From positions 1 through 64,000 of the forward strand of contig CAKSYX010000003.1 of the NCBI GenBank assembly GCA_934525065.1: DNA of 64,000 bases, given 5' to 3'. This document shows positions 33,132-40,761 of this stretch, piece by piece. The DNA is from an uncultured Eubacteriales bacterium (GTDB taxonomy: Bacteria > Bacillota > Clostridia > Oscillospirales > Acutalibacteraceae). How positions within the stretch are numbered: the stretch's first letter is position 1; every line of letters begins with the position of its first letter. Position numbers and translations under genes: made by a program. The notes under the pieces were generated by a model. The model did not search any database. It saw only the letters and a program-made list of their open reading frames with translations, and had not been told where the DNA came from.

Positions 33132-33943
33132 CAGTAGCTGCCTCCCAACGCCGTTCCGATTGCGGCTTTGATTGCGTCATAAACGCATTTTGCACCCGGC
33201 GCGGCTGAATTTGTTGAAGAAGCCGAAAGAGCCGTAACAAGCGGCGGCATACTTCCGGTATCTCCCTTTTCGCCTTTTTCACCCTTCTCGCCCTGTGCGC
33301 CTTTTTCGCCTTGTGCACCTTTTTCGCCGGTGTCTCCCTTTTCACCTTTGGCTCCGGTGTCGCCTTTTTCGCCCTTTTCACCTTTTTCGCCTTTGACTGT
33401 ACCTGCGGTGAGAACAGAGCCGTTTGAAAGGGTGAGCCTGAGCTTTCCTTCGTTGTCGATTGCCGCCGTGCTGACCGAAACGCCGTCATAGAGCGCAAGC
33501 GAGGTTGAGGTGCCGTTTGAGAAGGATATCTTCATTCCGCTCTCCGTGCGCTCAATTTTTTCAATCTGCCTAAGATCAAGCGAGTTGATGAGGGCAAGAA
33601 GACTCTCATACTGCTCGTCTGTCAGCTCACCGACAGGCTCACCCGGGCAGTCTTTGACCGAAAGCACACAGCCGACATCAGCCGTTGTTGAAGCAAGCGC
33701 GTCTGAATAAACACCGATTCCGAGGCATTCGCAGGGCGGAATCTTCGGCATGGTCACCGTGTTTCCGGAAAAGGCAACATCGGTATACTGCGAGTCAAAA
33801 ATAAACCGCGCCGTTCTGACCGTGTGCGCGTCCCATTCGTTGTCAAAGTCAAAGCTTACCGTGTAGTTTGCGTTTGAAGAAACAAGGTATCTTTTTTTGC
33901 AGGTTGCGATTTTTGAAGAAATTTTGATTTGAATGTCAGGCAT
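33131..33943 (-). CDS. Phage baseplate/tail-fibre protein with collagen-like repeats
   Basis: A 270-residue protein beginning with MPDIQIKISS. The N-terminal domain (YTVSFDFDNEWDAHTVRTAR, then FDSQYTDVAFSGNTVTMPKI) is typical of clostridial phage baseplate or fibre proteins. A run of about 16 Gly-X-Y triplets (KGEKGEKGEKGDTGAKGEKG and on) follows, then a short trimerisation-like end. ATG 33943 follows CAGGAGG. It is the first gene of a five-gene unit (two fibres, endolysin, XhlA-like, holin) under a promoter next to a LexA box. Triplets of this kind form triple helices in viral fibres. Confidence 0.8.
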   Translation of the reverse strand: MPDIQIKISSKIATCKKRYLVSSNANYTVSFDFDNEWDAHTVRTARFIFDSQYTDVAFSGNTVTMPKIPPCECLGIGVYSDALASTTADVGCVLSVKDCPGEPVGELTDEQYESLLALINSLDLRQIEKIERTESGMKISFSNGTSTSLALYDGVSVSTAAIDNEGKLRLTLSNGSVLTAGTVKGEKGEKGEKGDTGAKGEKGDTGEKGAQGEKGAQGEKGEKGEKGDTGSMPPLVTALSASSTNSAAPGAKCVYDAIKAAIGTALGGSY

Positions 33944-33987
33944 TATTTCCTCCTGTTGAATGTGAATTTGCGGCTTCACATATATAA

Positions 33988-34016
33988 ATTTTACAGACGA
34001 AAATTGCATTTGTCAA
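33988..34016 (-). promoter_or_regulatory. Promoter of the fibre/lysis cassette
   Basis: Minus-strand TTGACA (34011-34016), 17-base spacer, TAAAAT (33988-33993). Confidence 0.8.
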
Positions 34017-34024
34017 TGTTTTTT

Positions 34025-34038
34025 CGAACATTTGTTCG
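34025..34038. promoter_or_regulatory. LexA (SOS) operator
   Basis: CGAACATTTGTTCG is a perfect palindrome matching the Firmicutes LexA/DinR box (GAAC, four bases, GTTC). It lies 8 bases upstream of the -35 of the fibre/lysis cassette, and 27 bases upstream of the -35 of the divergent YabE-like gene. Confidence 0.8.
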
Positions 34039-34065
34039 AAAAGTTTTCATAAAATCTCCTTCGAT

Positions 34066-34094
34066 TTGACAAACACCGCAATCGGCGTTATAAT
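34066..34094 (+). promoter_or_regulatory. Promoter of the YabE-like gene
   Basis: TTGACA (34066-34071), 17-base spacer, TATAAT (34089-34094): consensus. Transcription should begin near 34101, downstream of the first in-frame ATG. Confidence 0.8.
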
Positions 34095-34161
34095 TTTGCG
34101 GTATGCTCGGACGAAGCCGATGCTTGCTGCGTCTGATTTTAAAGGCAGGGAGGTTCTTTTG

Positions 34162-35274
34162 TTGAAGCTTTCGTTTCAGGAACGCGGAAAAAGCTTTGCC
34201 GTCACAAGGCTTGCCGGAATTTTGCTTTCGCTTTCGGTCGTCACGGTTTTTGCCTATCTCGTCTTTTCGGTTCAGGGTGCTTATGATTACTGCATAAAAA
34301 GCCGTTCGGAAAACGAAACTGCTCAGGCCGTCTGTGCAGAAATGCAGGACGCCGTTGCCGCTCTCGGCGACTACCTTTCGCAGCAGGCAAAGGACGAAAG
34401 TGCAGACCACAAAAGCGTCAAGGGAACAAAAAAGCCCTCTGCACTCCACCTCGGAGTCGGAAAAAATTACGGCGTTACCCTAATTGCCGACGGAAAAAAG
34501 CAAAAATTTTCCGTTAATTCCGGAACTGTCGGCGACCTTTTGGAGGAGGCCGGGCTCACCGTTGGAGAAAACGACCGTCTGAACCACAAGACTGATTCAA
34601 TTTTGAAAAAGGGGATGACCGTTCGTTTGCAGCGCGTCACCTTCGGCTTGAGAACAGAACGCGTCAGCGTTGACTATAAAACGAAAAAGAAAAAGAATTC
34701 CGAAATGTACCTCGGCGAAATGTACCTTGAAAGCGAAGGAAAAAACGGCGAACGCGAGGATACTTATATTGATATTCTTGTTGACGGCGCGGTTGAAAAA
34801 AGCAAACGCATCCTTTCAAAAACGCTAAAAAATGCTGTTGACGAGGTGATTCAAACCGGAACGAAAAAGCGCGTTGTCAAAAAGGGAGCTGTCGGTGTTA
34901 ACGGCTATAACGGACTGAGAGCTTTTTCGGAGCTACCGGCAAAGGTCAAGTTTGAGCTTGACGAAAACGGAAAGCCCACTGAATATAAACAAAAAATCGT
35001 CGGCTCCGCAACGGCATATTACGGCGGAGGAATCACGGCAACGGGTCAAACCGCAATGCCGGGCAGGGTTGCCGTTGACCCAAGGGAGATTCCCTACGGC
35101 TCAAAGCTTTATATCGTCTCCTGCGACGGCAGATTTGTTTATGGCTACTGCGAAGCAAGCGACACGGGCGGTTTCATTTATAACAGTCCGACTGTTGTTG
35201 ACCTTTATTTTCATACCTTTGCCGAATGCTCTGCCTTCGGCAGAAGAAACGTTGAAATCTATGTTCTTGAATGA
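34162..35274 (+). CDS. YabE-like cell-wall protein: DUF348, G5 and 3D domains
   Basis: A 370-residue exported protein anchored by one N-terminal helix (RLAGILLSLSVVTVFAYLVF). Domains: a DUF348/ubiquitin-like part (VTLIADGKKQKFSVNSGTVG, DLLEEAGLTVGENDRL), a G5-like linker, and a C-terminal 3D domain with the three conserved aspartates (GRVAVDPREIPYGSKLY, ASDTGG, VVDLYFHTFAEC). Such YabE/YuiC proteins act on peptidoglycan as putative lytic transglycosylases. The start is TTG 34162 (GGGAGG 8 bases upstream); earlier in-frame codons lie before the predicted transcription start or lack a ribosome site. The LexA box upstream might also affect it. Confidence 0.8.
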   Translation: MKLSFQERGKSFAVTRLAGILLSLSVVTVFAYLVFSVQGAYDYCIKSRSENETAQAVCAEMQDAVAALGDYLSQQAKDESADHKSVKGTKKPSALHLGVGKNYGVTLIADGKKQKFSVNSGTVGDLLEEAGLTVGENDRLNHKTDSILKKGMTVRLQRVTFGLRTERVSVDYKTKKKKNSEMYLGEMYLESEGKNGEREDTYIDILVDGAVEKSKRILSKTLKNAVDEVIQTGTKKRVVKKGAVGVNGYNGLRAFSELPAKVKFELDENGKPTEYKQKIVGSATAYYGGGITATGQTAMPGRVAVDPREIPYGSKLYIVSCDGRFVYGYCEASDTGGFIYNSPTVVDLYFHTFAECSAFGRRNVEIYVLE

Positions 35275-35343
35275 GCGGATACGAAGCTGTATGTTTAGAA
35301 AACGCTTAAAAGAGCAAAATTATTTTCAATATCATCGAGAAAC

Positions 35344-35403
35344 AAAGACTATATTTCATATGAAGCTCTGATTTTGACAGGCCTCGTGAAATACAGTCTT
35401 TTT
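35344..35403 (+). terminator. Terminator after the YabE-like gene
   Basis: AAAGACT with ATTTCAT pairs with GTGAAAT and AGTCTTT, followed by TTTCTTTTTG. The rest of 35275-35616 holds an AT-rich promoter region and the leader of the flavoprotein gene. Confidence 0.65.
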
Positions 35404-35507
35404 CTTTTTGTTTTGCTCTTTGGTCTGCGCTGTTACTCTTTGCCAAAAAGAGCGCATTTTTCTTTACAAATATCATTCTTATTCATCATAAATAAATAGA
35501 TACACTA

Positions 35508-35599
35508 TGGTATAATACGTGTAATTGTGCCGAAAAAACAGACACGGCTTTTAAAAGCGGAAGCCGAACCTCCGTTCCGTGGCGTTTTCGGCGTATAAA
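35508..35599 (+). promoter_or_regulatory. Extended -10 promoter and structured leader of the hydrogenase pair
   Basis: TGG directly before TATAAT (35511-35516) forms an extended -10 without a good -35. The leader contains GCCGAAAA near 35530 and TTTTCGGC near 35586, able to close a long stem around inner complementary parts (ACGGCTTTTAAAAGC, GGAAGCC). This may be a regulatory leader; it does not match a riboswitch I know. Confidence 0.5.
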
Positions 35600-35616
35600 T
35601 GAGAGGAGTTTAAATT

Positions 35617-37446
35617 TTGAGCAGATTATCAATTCCAACCCCGATAAGCGCTCAGGGTGTTATTGATGAGATCTACGGCGATCTTGTCCGCCGCCTTCAG
35701 GCGAACCCCGTGAGCGTTTGTCCCGTTGACATGGCTGCCGCCTTTGTCGGCGTCTGCCGCAGCCAGTCATGCGGAAAATGCACGCCCTGCCGCGTCGGTC
35801 TGGGTCAGCTCCATAAGCTGATTGAATCCGTCCTTGACGGCGATGCCGACGAAAGCACACTTGACCTCATTGAAAAAACTGCCCGGGTAATCAATGCAAC
35901 TGCCGATTGTGCGATCGGCTATGAGGCGGCGCAGATGGTTCTGCGCGGTCTGAACGGCTTCAGAGAGGACTATGAAGCCCACCTCAGGGGCACCTGCCTT
36001 TGCCGCTTTGACAAGGCCGTTCCCTGCGTTTCACTCTGCCCGGCGAACGTTGACGTTCCCGGCTATGTTGCCCTTGTCAAGGCCGGCAGATATCAGGACG
36101 CTGTGCGTCTCATCCGTAAGGACAACCCCTTTCCCTCCGCCTGCGCCCTTATCTGTGAGCATCCGTGCGAATCGCATTGCCGAAGGAGGCTTGTTGACGC
36201 GGCGGTCAATATCCGCGGCCTGAAAAGGATGGCCGTTGACAATGCGGGCAAGGTTCCCGTTCCGCCCTGCGCAAAGGAAACCGGAAAAAAGGTTGCCGTC
36301 ATCGGCGGCGGTCCGTCGGGTCTCACCGCGGCCTACTTCCTTTCCCTCATGGGTCATAAGGTCACTGTTTTTGAAAAGAGAAAGTACCTCGGCGGAATGC
36401 TTCGCTACGGCATTCCCAGCTACCGCCTGCCAAGAGAGATTCTTGAGGATGAAATTGATTCCATCCTTTCAACGGGAATTGAAGTCAAAATGGGCATTGA
36501 TATCGGAACAGACATCACCTTTGAAGAGATCAGAAGTAATTTTGACGCAACCTATATCGCAATCGGTGCTCATACCGACAACAAGCTCGGCATTGAGGGC
36601 GAGGACGGAAACGGCGTAATTTCCGCCGTTGAAATGCTGCGCGCGATCGGCGACGGCGAAATGCCGGATTACAGCGGAAAGAACGTTGTTGTCATCGGCG
36701 GCGGAAACGTTGCAATGGACTGCACAAGAAGCTCAATGCGTCTCGGAGCAAAAAGTGTCACCTGCGTTTACAGAAGACGCCGTGAGGACATGACCGCTAT
36801 GCCCGAAGAGGTTGAGGGCGCAATGGCCGAGGACTGCGATATCCTTGAGCTCATGACCCCGGAAAGAATTGAGCTTGACGAAAACAGAAACGTCAAGGCT
36901 CTCTGGGTCGCTCCGCAGATGATAAGCAACATCAAGCGCGGCAGACCGGCTCCCATTCGTACCGATGAGCCGCTTCGCAGGATCGAATGTGACCTCATCG
37001 TTGTTGCAATCGGTCAGGCTATTGAATCGAATCACTTCGCAGACAGCGGTGTTCAAACAAAATGGGGACGCATTATGGCCGACATGAAAACGATTGTCAG
37101 CGACCACGAGGGTCTTTTCTCCGGCGGAGACTGCGTAACCGGCCCGGCGAGCGCAATCATGGCGATTGCGGCCGGAAAGACCGCCGCCGCGAACATTGAC
37201 CATTACCTCGGATTTGACAGCAAAATAAGCGTTGACGTTGAAATTCCGGAAGCCCCCATCGCTCCTCAGCCGCCCTGCGGCAGGATAAACCTGAGCGAAA
37301 GGTCTGCCGATGAAAGAAAGCGCGACTTCAAGCTCATGGAAAATTCAATGACGCTCAAGCAGGCGTATCAGGAGGCCTCGCGCTGCCTGAGATGTGATAA
37401 ATTCGGCTACGGCGCACTGAAGGGAGGAAGAATATTCAAATGGTAA
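35617..37446 (+). CDS. GltD-type NAD(P)H oxidoreductase with NuoF-like iron-sulfur domain
   Basis: A 609-residue flavoprotein. Residues 1-120 match the C-terminal [4Fe-4S] module of NuoF/HydB (CRSQSCGKCTPCRVGL). A DPYD/GltD-type iron-sulfur part follows (CVSLCPANVDVPGY; CALICEHPCESHCRR). Then come the FAD motif GKKVAVIGGGPSGLTAAYFL, the NAD(P) motif KNVVVIGGGNVAMDCTRSS and the second FAD contact GLFSGGDCVTGPASAI. It starts at TTG 35617 (GAGAGGAG upstream) and overlaps hydA by 7 bases. It very likely passes electrons between NAD(P)H and the hydrogenase, as in GltD-linked (group A2) [FeFe]-hydrogenases. The FMN domain of a true HydB is absent. Confidence 0.85.
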   Translation: MSRLSIPTPISAQGVIDEIYGDLVRRLQANPVSVCPVDMAAAFVGVCRSQSCGKCTPCRVGLGQLHKLIESVLDGDADESTLDLIEKTARVINATADCAIGYEAAQMVLRGLNGFREDYEAHLRGTCLCRFDKAVPCVSLCPANVDVPGYVALVKAGRYQDAVRLIRKDNPFPSACALICEHPCESHCRRRLVDAAVNIRGLKRMAVDNAGKVPVPPCAKETGKKVAVIGGGPSGLTAAYFLSLMGHKVTVFEKRKYLGGMLRYGIPSYRLPREILEDEIDSILSTGIEVKMGIDIGTDITFEEIRSNFDATYIAIGAHTDNKLGIEGEDGNGVISAVEMLRAIGDGEMPDYSGKNVVVIGGGNVAMDCTRSSMRLGAKSVTCVYRRRREDMTAMPEEVEGAMAEDCDILELMTPERIELDENRNVKALWVAPQMISNIKRGRPAPIRTDEPLRRIECDLIVVAIGQAIESNHFADSGVQTKWGRIMADMKTIVSDHEGLFSGGDCVTGPASAIMAIAAGKTAAANIDHYLGFDSKISVDVEIPEAPIAPQPPCGRINLSERSADERKRDFKLMENSMTLKQAYQEASRCLRCDKFGYGALKGGRIFKW

Positions 37447-39173
37447 AGCTCACTGTTGATAACGTTGCCGTTGAGGTTGAAAACGGCGCAACAATCCTTG
37501 ACGCCGCCCGAAAGGCGAATATACATATTCCGACTCTCTGCTATTTCAAGGAGCTGAATGAGATCGGTGCTTGCCGAATCTGCGTTGTTGAGGTCAAGGG
37601 CAACGAACGTCTTGTTGCCGCCTGCAACACCAAGGCAGAGGACGGAATGGTGATTCTTACAAACAGTCCGCGTGTCCGCGAGGCGAGAAACGTGAACATC
37701 AAGCTCATCCTCAGCGAGCACGACTGCTACTGCACGACCTGCGTCAGAAGCGGAACCTGTCAGCTTCAAAAGGTCGCGAATGACCTCAATATTTTTTCGA
37801 ACGACTATGAGACCCGAATTGAGCGCAACAAGCCTCACGGCGATTTTCCGCTCGTCAGGGATGCAGGCCGCTGCATCAAATGTATGCGCTGCATTCAGGT
37901 TTGCGATAAGGTTCAGGCTCTGCACATCTGGGAGGTTCAGAACACCGGCTCAAGAACCACCGTTGCCGTTAAGAACCACAAAAAGCTTTGGGAAACAGAC
38001 TGCTCTCTCTGCGGTCAGTGCATCACTCATTGCCCGACCGGCGCACTGAGGGAAAGAGACGACACCGAAAAGGTCTATGCCGCCCTCGCCGACCCGTCAA
38101 AAATCACCGTTGTTCAGTTCGCTCCGGCTGTCCGCACAGCCTGGGCCGAGGCCTTCGGCCTTTCGCCCGAATTTGCAACGGAAAAGCGCATGGTCGCCGC
38201 CGCAAAGGCTCTCGGCTTCAACTATGTTTTTGACACTGACTTCTCCGCCGACCTCACCATTATGGAGGAGGGCAGCGAGTTCCTTGACAGGCTCCAAAAC
38301 GGCAAAGCACTGCCGCTCATGACCTCCTGCTGTCCCGGTTGGGTACGTTTCCTCAAGGGACAGTATCCGGAGTTTACGGATAACCTTTCAACCGCAAAAT
38401 CTCCGCAGCAGATGTTCGGCGCAGTGACAAAGAGCTATTTTGCAAAGCTGCTCGGCGTAAGGCCGGAGAGCATTTTCTGCGTTTCCGTCATGCCCTGCAC
38501 GGCAAAAAAGCATGAGTGCTCAATTGAAAATATGAACGATGCCTGCGGTGAGCCGGATGTTGATGTCTCGCTCACTACGAGAGAATTTTCAAGAATGCTG
38601 CGTGCCGACCACGTCGGAGTTGAAGGGCTGCCGGAATGTGAATTTGACAGTCCTCTCGGTGCCGCAACGGGAGCCGGGGTGATCTTCGGCGCAACCGGCG
38701 GTGTTATGGAGGCGGCACTTCGCAGCGCGTACTTCCTTGTCACCGGGGAAAACCCCGATGCTGACGCTTTCTCCGGTGTGCGCGGCCTTGACGGCTGGAA
38801 GGAGATGACCTGTGACATCAAGGACACAAAGGTGAGAGTTGCCGTTGTCAGCGGTCTTAAGAACACGAGAAAGCTCCTTGAAGCGCTCAAGGCCGGTGAG
38901 GTCAGCTATGACTTCATCGAGGTCATGGCGTGTCCCGGCGGCTGCGCGGGAGGCGGCGGACAGCCTATCCACGACGGCGAAGAAAGAGCAGGCTTGAGAG
39001 GAGAGCTGCTCTATAAGCTTGACAGAGAAAATCCTCTTCGCTTCTCCCATGAGAACCCGGAGGTTCAAACTCTTTACAAAGACTTCCTTGAAAAGCCGCT
39101 TTCGCACGCGGCTCACCGCCTTCTTCACACCGACCACAGAGCGTGGGAGATGCCTCAGGAGAGCGAAGAATAA
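37440..39173 (+). CDS. hydA: [FeFe]-hydrogenase catalytic subunit
   Basis: A 577-residue hydrogenase interconverting H2 with protons and electrons. N-terminal [2Fe-2S] domain with Cys34, Cys45, Cys48 and Cys62; a His-ligated [4Fe-4S] site (His94, Cys98, Cys101, Cys107); two ferredoxin-type clusters (CIKCMRCIQVC; CSLCGQCITHCP). The H-cluster motifs are intact: L1 TSCCPGW (295-301), L2 MPCTAKKHE (351-359) and L3 EVMACPGGCAGGGGQP. The small-subunit-like C-terminus is included. It is coupled to the GltD-type flavoprotein by a 7-base overlap. No maturase genes (hydE, F, G) lie in the window. Confidence 0.95.
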   Translation: MVKLTVDNVAVEVENGATILDAARKANIHIPTLCYFKELNEIGACRICVVEVKGNERLVAACNTKAEDGMVILTNSPRVREARNVNIKLILSEHDCYCTTCVRSGTCQLQKVANDLNIFSNDYETRIERNKPHGDFPLVRDAGRCIKCMRCIQVCDKVQALHIWEVQNTGSRTTVAVKNHKKLWETDCSLCGQCITHCPTGALRERDDTEKVYAALADPSKITVVQFAPAVRTAWAEAFGLSPEFATEKRMVAAAKALGFNYVFDTDFSADLTIMEEGSEFLDRLQNGKALPLMTSCCPGWVRFLKGQYPEFTDNLSTAKSPQQMFGAVTKSYFAKLLGVRPESIFCVSVMPCTAKKHECSIENMNDACGEPDVDVSLTTREFSRMLRADHVGVEGLPECEFDSPLGAATGAGVIFGATGGVMEAALRSAYFLVTGENPDADAFSGVRGLDGWKEMTCDIKDTKVRVAVVSGLKNTRKLLEALKAGEVSYDFIEVMACPGGCAGGGGQPIHDGEERAGLRGELLYKLDRENPLRFSHENPEVQTLYKDFLEKPLSHAAHRLLHTDHRAWEMPQESEE

Positions 39174-39194
39174 CCGCTGCAAATATATGAAAGC

Positions 39195-39226
39195 CCTGCC
39201 GCCTGTTTTTTCGGGCGGCAGGACTT
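39195..39226 (+). terminator. Terminator after hydA
   Basis: CCTGCCGCC (39195-39203) pairs with GGCGGCAGG (39214-39222), followed by ACTTTAT; the U-tract is short. Confidence 0.6.
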
Positions 39227-39230
39227 TATA

Positions 39231-39416
39231 GATGTTAGATGTTAGATGTTAGATTTTGGATATTAGATGTGTTTATTTTTATGTGGTGCCGAATGGTTAG
39301 GTTGTTCGATTTCCTTTAATTTGATTATATCCGGCGTCCGGAATCTGGCATCTGGCATCCGGATTGGCAAATATCTATTATCTATTATTTGTTATCCGTT
39401 ATCTATTATCTAAGAA
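39231..39416. repeat. Short tandem repeats of 'TTAGATG' and 'TTATCTA' type
   Basis: Three perfect and two imperfect copies of AGATGTT/AGATATT run from about 39231 to 39268. About 100 bases further come CTGGCAT repeats (39345-39361) and 'TATCTATTA' units (39372-39413), roughly the complement of the first set. The stretch 39174-39472 contains no gene. Confidence 0.6.
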
Positions 39417-39472
39417 GCGTTGCGGTTTTGCGGCCGGGTCGTGTGCAAGCGGCAGCGTTCGCCGATGGTATT

Positions 39473-40492
39473 TTAAAGCTCTTCATACCCCGGAAGAGAA
39501 TGAATCAGCGGAAGGATCCCCGTGTCCCTGCCGGAAAGATTATAGTTCTGGAACATATCATAGCCGGGCAAAACGTTGCCTTCAATGAGAACCGGGCCGC
39601 TTTCGGTAATCGCTGCGTCCCAGCCGATATAACCGACCTGAGGAATTACGTCCGCACCCTTTTTGCAAAGCTCAACAGCTTCCTTGTGAAGCGGAACCTC
39701 AAAGTTCAAAAGGTCAACGCCGGTCATCGGATGTGTATCATAGAAAAGGCCGGTCTTGTCGCAAAACGCTTTTGAAGCCGATTTTCCGTTCCTGTCAAGG
39801 AGAATATACATTCCGCCGCTTGTGATGTTGTCAACCGCCTTTGTTCCGTTGCCGAAACGAAGGAGCGAATAAAGATAATGAACCACACCGTTTTTGTCGC
39901 GCAGGGTAACGATCCTGACAGAGTTGACGGAGCTGGGGCAGAGTGCATTCATAACAGGGTGCTGTTTGATTTTTTCTTCAATGAGTACCTGTCCGTTTTC
40001 TTTAAGGCGGGCATAAAGGGCAGAAAAATCAGTGTCCTCATCCGTTTCAACCTTTTCAATCTGCTGACCGCCGAAGGAACGCGGATACTTTGCAAAAACC
40101 GCCCCGTGCTTTTTGCAAAAAGCGGTAAACTCGTTTTCGCCGGCGTTTTCAAGGTTCAGCCATTCGCGGCCGATAAAGTCCGAAAATGCCTCGTCAAACT
40201 TAAGCTTGTCTTTGAAAAACGGTGTGTACTGAGGGTCATTTGCGCTTGAAGAAAGCGCAACGTTTTTATTATAGGTCAAAAATGTATCGCGCTTTGCGCC
40301 CTTGACCTTTGCAAAGCCGAAAACGGTGTAGTCAAGGTAGCCCACTCCCCTTTTTGCGGCGCAAAGGCACATATCAACCGCCGTTGCAAGACGGTTTGAA
40401 CCGTAGTTTTCGTGAATCTGGCTGATATACATATTCATGCGCTTGAAGCTCATGGACTTTACTCTCGCGGCGAAATTTGAAAAACTGCTCAT
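39473..40492 (-). CDS. Sugar-transfer-associated ATP-grasp protein
   Basis: A 339-residue ATP-grasp enzyme of the group found with glycan and capsule genes. Typical features: the N-terminal basic region and LDYTVFGFAK, a nucleotide-binding AVFAKYPRSFGGQQIEKV, the VLIEEKIKQHPVMNALCPSSVNSVRIVT block, a metal-binding GGMYILLDRNGKS, and the end IGWDAAITESGPVLIEGNVLPG. These enzymes ligate a carboxylate to an amine; the substrate is unknown. AGAGGTAC precedes ATG 40492. It is a single gene divergent from the CotH gene. Confidence 0.8.
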   Translation of the reverse strand: MSSFSNFAARVKSMSFKRMNMYISQIHENYGSNRLATAVDMCLCAAKRGVGYLDYTVFGFAKVKGAKRDTFLTYNKNVALSSSANDPQYTPFFKDKLKFDEAFSDFIGREWLNLENAGENEFTAFCKKHGAVFAKYPRSFGGQQIEKVETDEDTDFSALYARLKENGQVLIEEKIKQHPVMNALCPSSVNSVRIVTLRDKNGVVHYLYSLLRFGNGTKAVDNITSGGMYILLDRNGKSASKAFCDKTGLFYDTHPMTGVDLLNFEVPLHKEAVELCKKGADVIPQVGYIGWDAAITESGPVLIEGNVLPGYDMFQNYNLSGRDTGILPLIHSLPGYEEL

Positions 40493-40666
40493 ACTGTACC
40501 TCTTTATACTTTTATATAATAGTTTTATCCTGTTATGATTTTACCATTCTGATTTTATTTGTCAACACGGCAAAGGTATATAAATTGCAAACTTTTAACA
40601 GAATAAAAATTTGTGTGACATTTTGCTAACATTTTTTAATATTATTAACAATTTATTGAAATCTTC

Positions 40667-40696
40667 TTGATTTTATTAAGCGCCTCATGGTATAAT
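40667..40696 (+). promoter_or_regulatory. Promoter of the CotH-like gene
   Basis: TTGATT (40667-40672), 18-base spacer ending TGG, TATAAT (40691-40696): extended -10 type. The rest of 40493-40761 is AT-rich without a gene. Confidence 0.65.
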
Positions 40697-40761
40697 TTGC
40701 ATATAAACTTGTGCTATTGTCAGGTAAATTTATAATAATATATGGAAAGAGGCGATATGTT

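Noticed and set aside
33258..33410. Short direct DNA repeats that could suggest a CRISPR-like array
   Set aside because: They are codons of the collagen-like Gly-X-Y repeats, 9 bases long without spacers.
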